From positions 372,001 through 436,000 of the forward strand of contig NZ_CP038271.1 in assembly GCF_004571195.1 (NCBI RefSeq): 64,000 nt of DNA. The letters are read 5' to 3'. A program made the position numbers and the translations under genes. The stretch is from Legionella geestiana (GTDB lineage Bacteria > Pseudomonadota > Gammaproteobacteria > Legionellales > Legionellaceae). The notes beneath the pieces were generated by a model that worked only from the letters and a program-made list of their open reading frames with translations, was not told the origin of the DNA and did not search any database. This document shows, in pieces, positions 17,321 through 25,877 of the stretch (within the stretch, counting starts at the first letter, position 1; every line of letters starts with the position of its first letter).

Positions 17321-18010
17321 ATGAGGAAAAACATCCTTTTTATTGGCGGCGCTCTCACTACCGAAAATTTATGGGTTTTCCAAAAGCCATTATTTTCGAA
17401 TGACTATAACTGTCAATATCTGGATATTGCTGATGAGCCCTCGTTGGCAAAAATAGCAGAGAGGTATGTCCCCAGCATTTCCAATGATATCTCAATAGTT
17501 GCCTTTTCAATGGGTGGGTACATTGCATTGGAGCTATATCGACTGGTTCCTGAAAAAGTCAGTAAAATGATATTGATAAACTGCTCTGCAAAAGCCATCT
17601 GTCATCAGGGCAAAGAAGAGCGACGGCGCTCTATTGAACTTATCAAAAAAGGTAGATTTGAATTTCTGGTCAAAAAGATTTTCATAAATTCATTTTATAA
17701 TCATAATCTTTATCATTTTATTATGCCATTAATGAAAGAAATGGCCTTTCAGACAGGAGCTGAAAACTATAAGAATCAACTGACAGGCATGATAAACAAG
17801 CCTGATCAATCCGATATTCTCCCAACAATTACCTGTCCTGTTTATCTTATTGCCGGAGAAAATGATACGGTTATGCCGAATGAGCGCTCCCGGCATTTGT
17901 GTGATAATATCCGTCATTCTGAACTTCACATGATTAATGAATGTGGACACTTGGCTATGCTGGAAAAACCAGATGAAATGAATAGTTATCTGACTCGCTG
18001 GCTATGTTGA
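17321..18010 (+). CDS. Alpha/beta-fold hydrolase, ICE cargo
   Basis: Cytoplasmic hydrolase of 229 residues. The nucleophile elbow AFSMGGYIALE places the serine at residue 63. An acid is likely at D182 (IAGENDTVMP) and the histidine at H210 (ECGHLAMLEKP), a complete catalytic triad. The substrate cannot be inferred. It sits between the repressor gene and a LuxR-type regulator in the AT-rich part of the element, 45 bases after lvrR and 26 before the regulator, so the three may be co-transcribed. AT-rich codon use differs from the trb genes and suggests separate acquisition. Confidence 0.85.
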   Translation: MRKNILFIGGALTTENLWVFQKPLFSNDYNCQYLDIADEPSLAKIAERYVPSISNDISIVAFSMGGYIALELYRLVPEKVSKMILINCSAKAICHQGKEERRRSIELIKKGRFEFLVKKIFINSFYNHNLYHFIMPLMKEMAFQTGAENYKNQLTGMINKPDQSDILPTITCPVYLIAGENDTVMPNERSRHLCDNIRHSELHMINECGHLAMLEKPDEMNSYLTRWLC

Positions 18011-18036
18011 ATGGATTTTAATGGAGTTGTAGTTTT

Positions 18037-18867
18037 ATGCATGCCATTGATGAGAATGGCCTTGTGTGTGTTGATTTGGATGATTTCACTGAAATTTCTG
18101 ACTCTATCCGCTTGCGGCACAAAATTGACGAGCTGATGGAACAATGTTCATGTCCTGAAGAAATACCCAATTTTTCAGTTTCAATCATATTCAAATCTGG
18201 AAAAAGGTTTTATATTTCAAACTTATACTATTGGGCTATCGCTTACCGTACCCAAGGATATCAAAGAGCCGATATCGATCACGCCATCGATATCTATGAC
18301 GGCAAAGAGTATTTTATTCAAGACAAAATACCCCGAGATGAAACCCAATTGGCAATACTGGAGGTCATGCGTTCACGGTACAAATTGTACACTGCTTTTG
18401 CAATGGTTCGACAATGCTATGAGTGCGACGTAATTATCGAGGCCTACCAGAATATGCCCGTGCAGAACCATGATGAATACTATTCCAGAAATTATCAGAA
18501 CTTTGAGAAATTTATTATCGCGTTTCTGGATCAGATGATCCCGGAGCTCACGGACACATTAACTGAATATGCACACTTGGATTTTTTTAAAGACAAGAAA
18601 TTCAGGGCAAGCGTTATCTCAAATCGACAGAATAAAATTCTTCCTGTGTTAACGCCACGTGAGCTGCAATGCCTATACCTTGTATCACAGGGAGCCAATC
18701 CTAAATCAATCGCGGAACAGTTATTCCTCTCCCCTGATACCGTAACCACGCATATAAAAGCTATAAGAAAAAAGCTGAAATGTAACACCATTACACAAGC
18801 AGTAATTATAGCAATCAAAAATGATCTTTTTAAAAACACAAAATACCCATTTTTGGGTATACACTAA
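18037..18867 (+). CDS. LuxR-type HTH transcriptional regulator
   Basis: Regulator of 276 residues. The C-terminal LuxR/GerE helix-turn-helix spans about residues 203-262 (LTPRELQCLYLVSQGA, IAEQLFLSPDTVTTHIKAI). The N-terminal two thirds matches no sensor domain I recognise: no receiver aspartate pattern and no typical autoinducer-binding signature. It follows the alpha/beta hydrolase gene by 26 bases with TGGAG upstream of the ATG. A 7-bp hairpin (ATACCCA at 18843-18849, TGGGTAT at 18854-18860) overlaps its last codons. It may couple element genes to host state, but that is inference. Confidence 0.87.
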   Translation: MHAIDENGLVCVDLDDFTEISDSIRLRHKIDELMEQCSCPEEIPNFSVSIIFKSGKRFYISNLYYWAIAYRTQGYQRADIDHAIDIYDGKEYFIQDKIPRDETQLAILEVMRSRYKLYTAFAMVRQCYECDVIIEAYQNMPVQNHDEYYSRNYQNFEKFIIAFLDQMIPELTDTLTEYAHLDFFKDKKFRASVISNRQNKILPVLTPRELQCLYLVSQGANPKSIAEQLFLSPDTVTTHIKAIRKKLKCNTITQAVIIAIKNDLFKNTKYPFLGIH

Positions 18868-19060
18868 TCGAGTAGTTTACTTGATAATGCCGAGCATTCA
18901 GAGAGGACATCTGAAAGGATTGATGAGGAAAGTGGCTGCTTTCATCATCTGTATGGCAATGAGTGATTGACGCTCTCTTACCATGTACAAATGGTACCAC
19001 TGCAATGGACGCAGGACAATTTGTTGCTCATTGCCAAAAGATTGTAACAAAGGATTCAAA
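18868..19060. other. Intergenic region with short inverted repeats
   Basis: No gene is evident. A dyad TACCAT at 18978-18983 pairs with ATGGTA at 18990-18995. It resembles the half-sites of the candidate operators before lvrR, so it could be another repressor site. AAAGGA lies just before the ATG of the next gene. Confidence 0.35.
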
Positions 19061-19339
19061 ATGGACATTAAGGCACACATCTACAGAGGAATCATCCAAT
19101 ACCTGCGTGAAAATGCAAACTACTCCTTAAAAAGTATCGCGTTGCTCAGCAACTCTCCCCTCAAACACATCCGCACCATCTTCAACCATAATACAGTTCC
19201 CAATGACTTTTCCTCAGAAATCGAGCTGGTACGCCTTTTTCAAATAATACTTGAGATTAAATCCGAAGATCCCTTTTCAGGCATTATGTATCCGGCAAAG
19301 GCTCCAATCGAACCACCTTCAAAAGCTCTGAGAATATAG
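19061..19339 (+). CDS. Small hypothetical protein, possible helix-turn-helix
   Basis: Protein of 92 residues not assigned to a family. The segment YSLKSIALLSNSPLKHIRTI followed by ELVRLFQIILEI has the spacing of a small helix-turn-helix, and the C-terminus is proline-rich. The ATG at 19061 is preceded by AAAGGA at a good distance. The longer reading frame from 18983 would add an unlikely Cys-rich leader. It lies directly upstream of the AlpA-like gene near the element end, a usual place for excision regulators. Confidence 0.6.
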   Translation: MDIKAHIYRGIIQYLRENANYSLKSIALLSNSPLKHIRTIFNHNTVPNDFSSEIELVRLFQIILEIKSEDPFSGIMYPAKAPIEPPSKALRI

Positions 19340-19443
19340 CCAACTGAACGTTGTGGTTGAATGCATATACTCGATATGATTAACTTAATACACTTATCGA
19401 GCACATTAGGTTATTGGCATCGCTTGTTACACAGGAGTAAATC

Positions 19444-19644
19444 ATGGAACAAATCAGATTTAAACAGCAAGTTCTCTTCATCAAAGATGTGGAGCAAATT
19501 ATTGGTCGTCACCGTATGACTCTGAGGAGATGGTGGGTGCAGGGAAAATTCCCAAAACCATTCAAGCTAAATGACTCCATGCTATCCTGGCATCATGACG
19601 TCATAGAAGAATGGGTTAACAGACAGAGACACGACTCTGTCTGA
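19444..19644 (+). CDS. alpA: AlpA-like excisionase/regulator
   Basis: DNA-binding protein of 66 residues with a MerR/AlpA-type winged helix (FIKDVEQIIGRHRMTLRRWW, then GKFPKPFKL). AlpA-like proteins control integrase genes or act as recombination directionality factors at tRNA-integrated elements, and this one is about 360 bases from the tRNA junction. CAGGAG precedes the ATG by seven bases. An 8-bp perfect hairpin (AGACAGAG at 19621-19628, CTCTGTCT at 19635-19642) covers the last codons. Confidence 0.82.
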   Translation: MEQIRFKQQVLFIKDVEQIIGRHRMTLRRWWVQGKFPKPFKLNDSMLSWHHDVIEEWVNRQRHDSV

Positions 19645-20000
19645 TTAACAGGACCCCACATCCCACACTCGGCAGCCAGGTCAACAACGAATTATCGTCT
19701 TATCCCCCATAAAATGACCCTGGCTGCATTATGATTCATAATCCCAAACCAAATATATTCCCAAACTGGAACAATGAATTCTTGTGCCTGCTTCGCCTGG
19801 ACAGGAAGCCTCATAGTTATCTGGTTTATCGAAAGAAATCGGTGTGATTGTGAGCTTGTGTCAACTACAGCCTTTACCAGCTAATAACTTGCAATAACAA
19901 ACAGGATTGAAAATTGAGAATTTCAATAAGTACCCACTAAAGTACCCATTAATCAGAGGTAATCAGTTGAATCTTAACTATAACTTATTGATTTTAATCA
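19645..20000. other. ICE end region beside the tRNA, with integrase arm-like repeats
   Basis: Non-coding 356 bases between alpA and tRNA-Thr. Tandem 12-bp direct repeats AAGTACCCACTA (19928-19939) and AAGTACCCATTA (19940-19951) lie about 50 bases from the tRNA 3' end, as arm-type sites of tyrosine integrases often do. A further inverted repeat, GCAGCCAGGTCA at 19672-19683 with TGACCCTGGCTGC at 19715-19727, could form a long-looped hairpin. The element border is most likely at or inside the tRNA 3' end near 20001. The second att copy would be left of the window. Confidence 0.6.
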
Positions 20001-20073
20001 TGCCGTTGAGGTGAATCGAACACCCGACCTATTGATTACGAATCAATTGCTCTACCGACTGAGCTACAACGGC
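20001..20073 (-). tRNA. tRNA-Thr (anticodon CGU), likely ICE attachment gene
   Basis: A 73-base cloverleaf fits fully: acceptor GCCGTTG/CAACGGC, D-arm GCTC...GAGC, anticodon stem ATTGA/TCAAT with loop TTCGTAA, and T-arm GGGTG/CACCT with loop TTCGATT, then discriminator A. The anticodon CGT gives Thr. No CCA is encoded: the bases after the discriminator are TGATT. The tRNA-Met gene in this same window does encode CCA. The conjugative element ends directly at this 3' end, so the missing CCA probably marks the recombination point. Confidence 0.95.
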
Positions 20074-20095
20074 GCAGGCGAAATTATACTCTTCT

Positions 20096-21235
20096 TCAGG
20101 CGGGATGCAATACCACGCCAAGGGTCCAGTCGCCGGAGAGGCTCGAAGCCAGTGTATTGATGGGCGTGCCGGCTGGAAGACCGTAGCCATCCATTACCAG
20201 GGCATAATAGTACGCTGGAAACAGGCAGCTTCCGAAAAGGTAGCCGTTGTCGGCATAATCTTCGTTTAAGGCTTTCCACGTGCGCTGACAGGCACGATTA
20301 TCCGCCTCCTGCAACAAATCATCCATGGTAAAAGCGGTGGCATCCTTGATGGCATAAGGCGGGTTCTGAACGAGACTCGCAAGACCACTCAGCGTATACC
20401 AGTCCGTTACCATGGCCTTTGAAATCGAGGGTTCTACAAACACGTTCACACGCTGTACATCGTTAACAAGACGTGCGACTTCATCGCGGCACTGGCGGGC
20501 ATCGCCCTCGCCCCGTCCCCCATCCGGCAACGGATACCCTTTTGGAAAACAGGCCGCTGCGTCCAGAAACTGGTGGCTCATGTCGGTCTGACCAAGGCCC
20601 AGAAATGTGCGTGCAAAAAGCGTAATGCGCTGTCCGTAAACCGTAATGGTTTCAATGTCCTGCTCTGCGTCAGTACGTTTCGCGTCTATCGGAAACGTTA
20701 TCTGAACCGATGCCCCGCCCATGTCAAGCACACCGGCAGGCGCAATCTGTGATGTTTGCAGACGGCCCAGTTGATAGTTAACCGCAAGCCAGCCCCAGAC
20801 CGCTTCATCCTTGCCAGGAACCGTACGGGCGGCTTTTAAGCTCCAGTCTGACTGGCGGCCAAACCACTGGCGCAGCTGAGCGTAGCGGGCATCCTGTTGA
20901 TTGGGAGGCAGCAGACGCATGCCGCCGGTGGCATAAAAGTACAATGGCAACGCCATGTTGCTGCCCTGAGGCATTAGATTGTCAAGGTAGGCATTAATGG
21001 CATCGGCATCCGGACTCAACGTGGCAAAGCCCGGGGTCACTTTTTTAGAATAGACTTCGTGAATGTTAATGGGCCCTTTTTGCGCATCGGTGTACGCATA
21101 CACATGCAGCCGCGAACCTGTGCTGCCGGCGTCTACCACGGCCATGCAGGTTTCTTCCGTACATGCCTCTATTCCGGCAAATACGTTGAAAGACATTACC
21201 CAAAGCAGACTTGCTGCCAAATATGATGTGCGCAT
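20096..21235 (-). CDS. Secreted ecto-NTPDase (apyrase, CD39 family)
   Basis: Nucleoside triphosphate diphosphohydrolase of 379 residues with a signal peptide (about residues 1-20). The apyrase conserved regions are visible in order: VDAGSTGSRLHVY, YFYATGGMRLL, GKDEAVWGWLAVNY, GVLDMGGASVQITF and DWTLGVVLHP. Several cysteines suggest disulphides outside the cytoplasm. L. pneumophila secretes homologous NTPDases that hydrolyse host ATP/GTP and aid intracellular growth, so a similar role is likely. It is monocistronic, next to the tRNA-Thr/ICE junction. Confidence 0.93.
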   Translation of the reverse strand: MRTSYLAASLLWVMSFNVFAGIEACTEETCMAVVDAGSTGSRLHVYAYTDAQKGPINIHEVYSKKVTPGFATLSPDADAINAYLDNLMPQGSNMALPLYFYATGGMRLLPPNQQDARYAQLRQWFGRQSDWSLKAARTVPGKDEAVWGWLAVNYQLGRLQTSQIAPAGVLDMGGASVQITFPIDAKRTDAEQDIETITVYGQRITLFARTFLGLGQTDMSHQFLDAAACFPKGYPLPDGGRGEGDARQCRDEVARLVNDVQRVNVFVEPSISKAMVTDWYTLSGLASLVQNPPYAIKDATAFTMDDLLQEADNRACQRTWKALNEDYADNGYLFGSCLFPAYYYALVMDGYGLPAGTPINTLASSLSGDWTLGVVLHPA

Positions 21236-21294
21236 GCAGACTCCCAGACACCGTTTTTATGCGTCAGCCATAATACAGCAAGTACACTAATTAA

Positions 21295-23496
21295 TCAATC
21301 AAGGTTCTCATGGAAACATACAGGCTCGCGCTTTCCGCGCCCAAGGTAAACACTCACCATGCCGCAGCGTGCCGTTACATACATCGGAATGCCGCGATTT
21401 TCAAAAGCCTTTGTCACAGATGGATGCGGAAAATGGTAGATATTGTCAAATCCCGCCGAAATAATGCCATAGTCAGGCGCAACTGCATCCAAAAATGTAG
21501 CCGTGCTCGAGGTTTTGCTACCATGATGCGCAAGCACCAGCACGGTGGACTTCAGGCCTGAACCTGCGACTGCGGCAAGCATACGCTCGGCCGGGGCTTC
21601 AATATCACCGGGCAACAACATGGAACTCTCTTTAGCACTCACTTTCAGCACACAGGAGCGGTTATTTTTATCCTGGAACGCTTCATTTCCCCTCACAAAA
21701 GCGAAATGCACCCCGTCCCATTCCCATGGCTTAACCGTATGACACAACTTCCCTTTCTTATAAAAAGCTGGATTATCCGAGATAAACCTGGACGGTGGAA
21801 AAACGGACTCCAATGACTCGAGCCCGCCTCGATGGTCTAAATCCGTGTGACTGACAATCACCGTATCAAGCTTTTTAACGCCCATGGCGCGCAAAAACGG
21901 TATGATGACAAATCGCCCCATATCACCCCCCGTCCAAAACTTTGCTCCGGTATCATACACGAGCACATGATGTGCGGTTCGCACAACAACAGCGAGCCCC
22001 TGCCCGGCATCGAGGACATCAACACGCGCCTCCTGCGGATGTAACTTCTCCAGAGGCGGAAAAAAACAGGCAATGCCCAGCAAGAGCATCGGAATGCACA
22101 ATGCCTTATCGCGCAACAGTATCCACACGACAGGCGCCAAAGTAAGGCACAGCGGTTCAAGCCATCCCGAAAAACTCTGCTCAACGTTGATAAAAGACAG
22201 CCTGTCGATGAGGTGGAGAAACCCGAGCAGAAGCTGAATCACGGCATCACTCACGTAAGCAACCCTTGAAAACCCTGGAAATGGCATTACCAGCACTGTT
22301 AAAAACGACAGGGGTAAAACCGCCATGCCTACCATCGGAATCGCGACAAGATTGGCTGCCATTCCGCTCCATGTGGCTATTGAAAACCAGTACATCGAGG
22401 CGGGCATCAGCCCCATGAGGCAGGCAAACTGTAGCCCAAGCCATTTGCGTACTCCCTTTTCAGGGAGCAGGGCTGCCGCCAGCATCAGCACCGCCACGGC
22501 TAAAAATGACAGATAAAATCCGGGCATCAAAACCGAATGCGGCTCCAGAAGCAGTACCACCAGCATCCCATGACGCCATGACTGCCAGGCCACAATGCGC
22601 CGGTTTCCAAGAAACTGCACCGAGAGGCACACGCAGCTCACCAGTGCACGCACACCAGGTGCCCCAAAACCAGAAAGGAGGGTATACCCGAAGGCAAAAA
22701 GTGTCGCAAAAATACTCGCTACACGCTGGGCAGGCCACAGAGCGCACCATGGCAGCCATCGCCATAACCAGTTGAAAAGCCGGTAGATAATCCCCGAAAC
22801 AAGACCAATATGTGCCCCGGAAATCACCATCAGGTGTGTAGTACCGGTATGGCGAAAAAGTTCCCACAGCGATTTATCAAGCGACCCGGTAACGCCAAAA
22901 ACCAACGCCTGCATGATGGCGGCGCTGACGGGATCTGGCGTGCGCTCGGCAAGCTTTGCGGCAAGGGTCTGACGAAAATGCTGGATACTGTAGAGGCGCC
23001 CATGGCGAACAATGTTCAACCTGTCTGGTCGTGTTGTTCCGGTCCAGCCCACATGATGGCTTTGCAGATACCGACGGTAATCAAAACCTGCGGGATTACC
23101 CGCGGGACGTGGTACGCGCAGGCGTGCAGTCAGTGAGACGGTGTCACCGCTTAGAAGCGATGGACAGACACCATGACAGGTGATGGCGGCACGCGCTTGC
23201 GCCTGCTGGCCGTTAAAGGTTTCGATCTGAAGGTCAAAGGTGGTTTTAATCGGAGTGACTGTCGGTATCGAAGCCACGGTGCCTGTAAGACTCGCGCGCG
23301 TAATCACGGAATCATGGGGCATCCCCTGTGGGCGGGTGAACCATTCATGCACCGAGCCAAACCCAAGCGCCAGCAGGAATGCTGCAACAAACCATATGCC
23401 CGGTTTAATCAGGCTGCAGAGCATTGGCAGCAGCAAAAGCGGTAACGCATGGAAATAAAAAAACATCATCCCTGCGAGAAAACAGATAATTTCCAT
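21295..23496 (-). CDS. comEC: ComEC/Rec2 DNA uptake channel
   Basis: Inner-membrane competence protein of 733 residues that moves transforming single strands into the cytoplasm. Hydrophobic N-terminal segments and an OB-like region precede the ComEC/Rec2 membrane domain (LMVISGAHIGLVSGIIYRLF, FAFGYTLLSGFGAPGVRALV). The C-terminal metallo-beta-lactamase-like domain has VIVSHTDLDHRGG and VLALAHHGSKTSS-type motifs (here VLVLAHHGSKTSS). I chose the ATG at 23496 (MEIICFLAG). The frame is open to 23601, but those codons look non-coding. Confidence 0.93.
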   Translation of the reverse strand: MEIICFLAGMMFFYFHALPLLLLPMLCSLIKPGIWFVAAFLLALGFGSVHEWFTRPQGMPHDSVITRASLTGTVASIPTVTPIKTTFDLQIETFNGQQAQARAAITCHGVCPSLLSGDTVSLTARLRVPRPAGNPAGFDYRRYLQSHHVGWTGTTRPDRLNIVRHGRLYSIQHFRQTLAAKLAERTPDPVSAAIMQALVFGVTGSLDKSLWELFRHTGTTHLMVISGAHIGLVSGIIYRLFNWLWRWLPWCALWPAQRVASIFATLFAFGYTLLSGFGAPGVRALVSCVCLSVQFLGNRRIVAWQSWRHGMLVVLLLEPHSVLMPGFYLSFLAVAVLMLAAALLPEKGVRKWLGLQFACLMGLMPASMYWFSIATWSGMAANLVAIPMVGMAVLPLSFLTVLVMPFPGFSRVAYVSDAVIQLLLGFLHLIDRLSFINVEQSFSGWLEPLCLTLAPVVWILLRDKALCIPMLLLGIACFFPPLEKLHPQEARVDVLDAGQGLAVVVRTAHHVLVYDTGAKFWTGGDMGRFVIIPFLRAMGVKKLDTVIVSHTDLDHRGGLESLESVFPPSRFISDNPAFYKKGKLCHTVKPWEWDGVHFAFVRGNEAFQDKNNRSCVLKVSAKESSMLLPGDIEAPAERMLAAVAGSGLKSTVLVLAHHGSKTSSTATFLDAVAPDYGIISAGFDNIYHFPHPSVTKAFENRGIPMYVTARCGMVSVYLGRGKREPVCFHENLD

Positions 23497-23561
23497 AATG
23501 GGCGCGTAGACTTGCCTTGAAGTCCGCACTCTACGCGAAGCGTGATTCCATCGCAAGACCC

Positions 23562-23727
23562 TTAGGGTCTGTTGACAATTGGTGACACGGCTGCAAACCA
23601 CGTCAATTTGTCCAAATTTTACCTTGAGTTCGTTAAATAGAGCCGGCTATTCGCCTCACTCAAGATAAAATTTGGCCTAAATTAACGTGATTTTCGCTTC
23701 GCACAACCAAATGTCAACAGGCCCTAA
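23562..23727. repeat. MITE-like long palindromic element (166 bp)
   Basis: Terminal inverted repeats TTAGGGTCTGTTGACA (from 23562) and its near complement TGTCAACAGGCCCTAA (ending 23727) bound a nearly full-length palindrome. Inside, CAAATTTTACCTTGAG pairs with CTCAAGATAAAATTTG, and CACGTCAATTT pairs with AAATTAACGTG. About 30 bases form the central loop. There is no reading frame. It sits between the start of comEC and the next gene, so it could affect both promoters. Confidence 0.75.
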
Positions 23728-23775
23728 TCTGTCCGGGCAAACTTCTCATTGCAGCACGGAGGCACATCGGATAAG

Positions 23776-24606
23776 ATGCAAAGAAACGCTTTTAATTCAG
23801 GAACTTTAGTGAGCCACGCTGAACGGATGGATAAAGCCAGTGGAATTTTCTTTTTCCTTGGGTTTTTATCTTCCAAATTGCAATATCTGCCAATTGCACT
23901 CCTGTCTGGAATCAGCAATCTACTGGCCATGGGCTTTTATACGCTCGGCTATATACTATGGCTTGGTGCCTGCAGGCTTGCGCCCAACCACCCTGCTCTC
24001 CCGAATAAATGGTATGGTTTTTCACAGTTTCGCGATCAGCACGCCGTCTCAGCGATTATCGGTGTCAGTGCGACCATCTGCTGCTGTTTTCTCTTTCTCA
24101 CTCAGTCACTCATCATACCGGTTTCATGGTTGTTTTTTTTAAGCAATATCTTCTGGGCGATTGGTGAGTATCACAAACTTAACAATCCGCCTCCCAATGA
24201 TCCCGACTTCATCTACGAACGGCAGCAATACTACTGCTATTATTCAGGCAGTATTGTGGGACTCAGTCTGATGACAGCCATTGCGACCACCATCGGATTT
24301 GTTTTCCCTCCTGCCGCCATGATTGTCCTCGGAGTCTCGCTGGCAGTTGGCTTTTTCCTGGCAGCAGCGGCTGCCTATTTTTGGTTTCGCTACACCTTCT
24401 ATAGTACCGATGAACAAAAAAAAGAAGACAGCACCTATGCGCAGTGTGTGGAAGACTTTGGCATAACCCCTGCACCTGACAAAACTTTACAGCCGCAGCC
24501 CGAGAGGACCCCGCCCTCTTACCATGGCGATGTATATGGTGCGATGGATCTCTATAAACCACCCTTGCAGCACCAGACTAATACCGTTATAGTCTCACCC
24601 CTTTAA
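23776..24606 (+). CDS. Polytopic membrane protein of unknown function
   Basis: Protein of about 276 residues not assigned to a family. Roughly six hydrophobic segments pack into the first 215 residues (for example LLSGISNLLAMGFYTLGYIL and AAMIVLGVSLAVGFFLAA). A hydrophilic C-terminal tail of some 65 residues rich in Asp, Gln and Pro follows. The start is uncertain: TTG at 23749, ATG at 23776 (used here) or ATG at 23827. Membrane core plus polar C-terminal tail is compatible with a Legionella-specific protein or effector, but no secretion signal can be claimed. Confidence 0.6.
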   Translation: MQRNAFNSGTLVSHAERMDKASGIFFFLGFLSSKLQYLPIALLSGISNLLAMGFYTLGYILWLGACRLAPNHPALPNKWYGFSQFRDQHAVSAIIGVSATICCCFLFLTQSLIIPVSWLFFLSNIFWAIGEYHKLNNPPPNDPDFIYERQQYYCYYSGSIVGLSLMTAIATTIGFVFPPAAMIVLGVSLAVGFFLAAAAAYFWFRYTFYSTDEQKKEDSTYAQCVEDFGITPAPDKTLQPQPERTPPSYHGDVYGAMDLYKPPLQHQTNTVIVSPL

Positions 24607-24624
24607 GCATACAGGGAGTGCGGG

Positions 24625-25035
24625 ATGCGTAACGAAAGCGTCTCAACAATGATAACCGAAGCAAGACGGCTCCTGAGTCATGCGTATGCGCCCTACTCAG
24701 GCTACCATGTCGGAGCATGTATTCGTACGGCGTCCGGAAAGCTCTTTTCCGGGGTAAACGTCGAGAATGCCGCTTATCCGCTTGGGGTTTGTGCGGAGAC
24801 GTCTGCCATCAGCCAGATGATAGCAGCAGGTGAGCAAAACATTGCCGAGGTCGTAGTGCTTGCCGGGGATGATGCGCTTTGCTCACCCTGCGGGGGCTGC
24901 CGCCAGCGCCTGCATGAATTTTCTACGCCTGAAACCCTTGTACACCTTTGCAACCGTCATGGCGTCATCAAAAGCATGACAATGAATGAACTTCTGCCGC
25001 TGGCCTTTGATTTTAGCATTACACGGGGAACCTAA
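24625..25035 (+). CDS. cdd: Cytidine deaminase
   Basis: Zinc-dependent deaminase of 136 residues converting cytidine and deoxycytidine to uridine forms. The catalytic CAETSAI motif (zinc cysteine, glutamate) and the PCGGCRQRL zinc site are intact. Length fits the short homotetrameric class. It is the first gene of a salvage operon: the purine nucleoside phosphorylase gene starts two bases after its stop and deoC overlaps that in turn. GGGAG precedes the ATG; an internal ATG at 24649 is possible. Confidence 0.93.
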   Translation: MRNESVSTMITEARRLLSHAYAPYSGYHVGACIRTASGKLFSGVNVENAAYPLGVCAETSAISQMIAAGEQNIAEVVVLAGDDALCSPCGGCRQRLHEFSTPETLVHLCNRHGVIKSMTMNELLPLAFDFSITRGT

Positions 25036-25037
25036 CC

Positions 25038-25877
25038 ATGAGCCACACACAGCCTGTCCTTTCACTGCCGCATGCGGCAGCGCAGGAGATTCAATCGAGA
25101 CGACCGGGTTTTGTGCCTAAAGTCGGTATTGTTCTGGGTTCAGGACTTGGCAGCCTTGCAGAAACACTCGAAGACAGCCTGCACATTCCCTACAGTGAAT
25201 TGCCAGGTTTTCCCTCTGTCACCGTCAAAGGACACGGCGGTACGCTGTCGCTTGGTTTTTGCGCCGGCACGCCCGTTGTCTTCCTGCAGGGGCGCGCGCA
25301 TGGATATGAAGGGCCTGAGAGCCATGCCATCACAAGAACCTGTGTTCGCACTCTCAAGCTGCTTGGATGTGAGTATTTTATAGCCACCAATGCCTCCGGC
25401 TCGCTCAGACTGGATGCTCCCCCAGGCTCTTTGATGCTGATTAACGACCATATTAACCTGCAACCGATGAATCCACTTGTCGGCCCTAATGATGAAACCT
25501 TTGGGCCGCGCTTTCTCCCGCTCGATAACGCTTATGATTTGGGCGTGCGCGAACACCTGCAAGCGCTCGCCAGTGCGCGCGGTATCACGCTTCATGATGG
25601 CGTGTACCTCGCGGTTCTTGGCCCAAATTACGAAACAGCTGCTGAAATTCGTGCATTTCGTACCCTTGGTGCGGATGCGGTTGGCATGTCAACCGTGCCA
25701 GAGGTGCTGGTGGCCAATCATTGTGGCATGAAGGTGGCAGTTATCGCGACCATCACCAACTACGCCACAGGACTTGCAGATACCGCTCACTCGCATGACT
25801 CTGTAGTGGCCACGGCTACAAAAGCGGCAGAACAGCTTAGCGTGCTTTTAAAAGATTTTATGGCGAGCCTGTCGTGA
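25038..25877 (+). CDS. punA: Purine nucleoside phosphorylase (trimeric class)
   Basis: Enzyme of 279 residues splitting purine nucleosides to base and (deoxy)ribose-1-phosphate. Family marks are GIVLGSGLGSLAE (phosphate site), VTVKGHGGTLSLG, FLQGRAHGYEG, ATNASGSL and DAVGMSTVPEVLVA with the base-site region. These belong to the PunA/XapA-like class rather than DeoD. It lies between cdd and deoC, so sugar phosphate produced here can feed deoxyribose catabolism. The stop overlaps the deoC start (GTGA). Confidence 0.92.
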   Translation: MSHTQPVLSLPHAAAQEIQSRRPGFVPKVGIVLGSGLGSLAETLEDSLHIPYSELPGFPSVTVKGHGGTLSLGFCAGTPVVFLQGRAHGYEGPESHAITRTCVRTLKLLGCEYFIATNASGSLRLDAPPGSLMLINDHINLQPMNPLVGPNDETFGPRFLPLDNAYDLGVREHLQALASARGITLHDGVYLAVLGPNYETAAEIRAFRTLGADAVGMSTVPEVLVANHCGMKVAVIATITNYATGLADTAHSHDSVVATATKAAEQLSVLLKDFMASLS

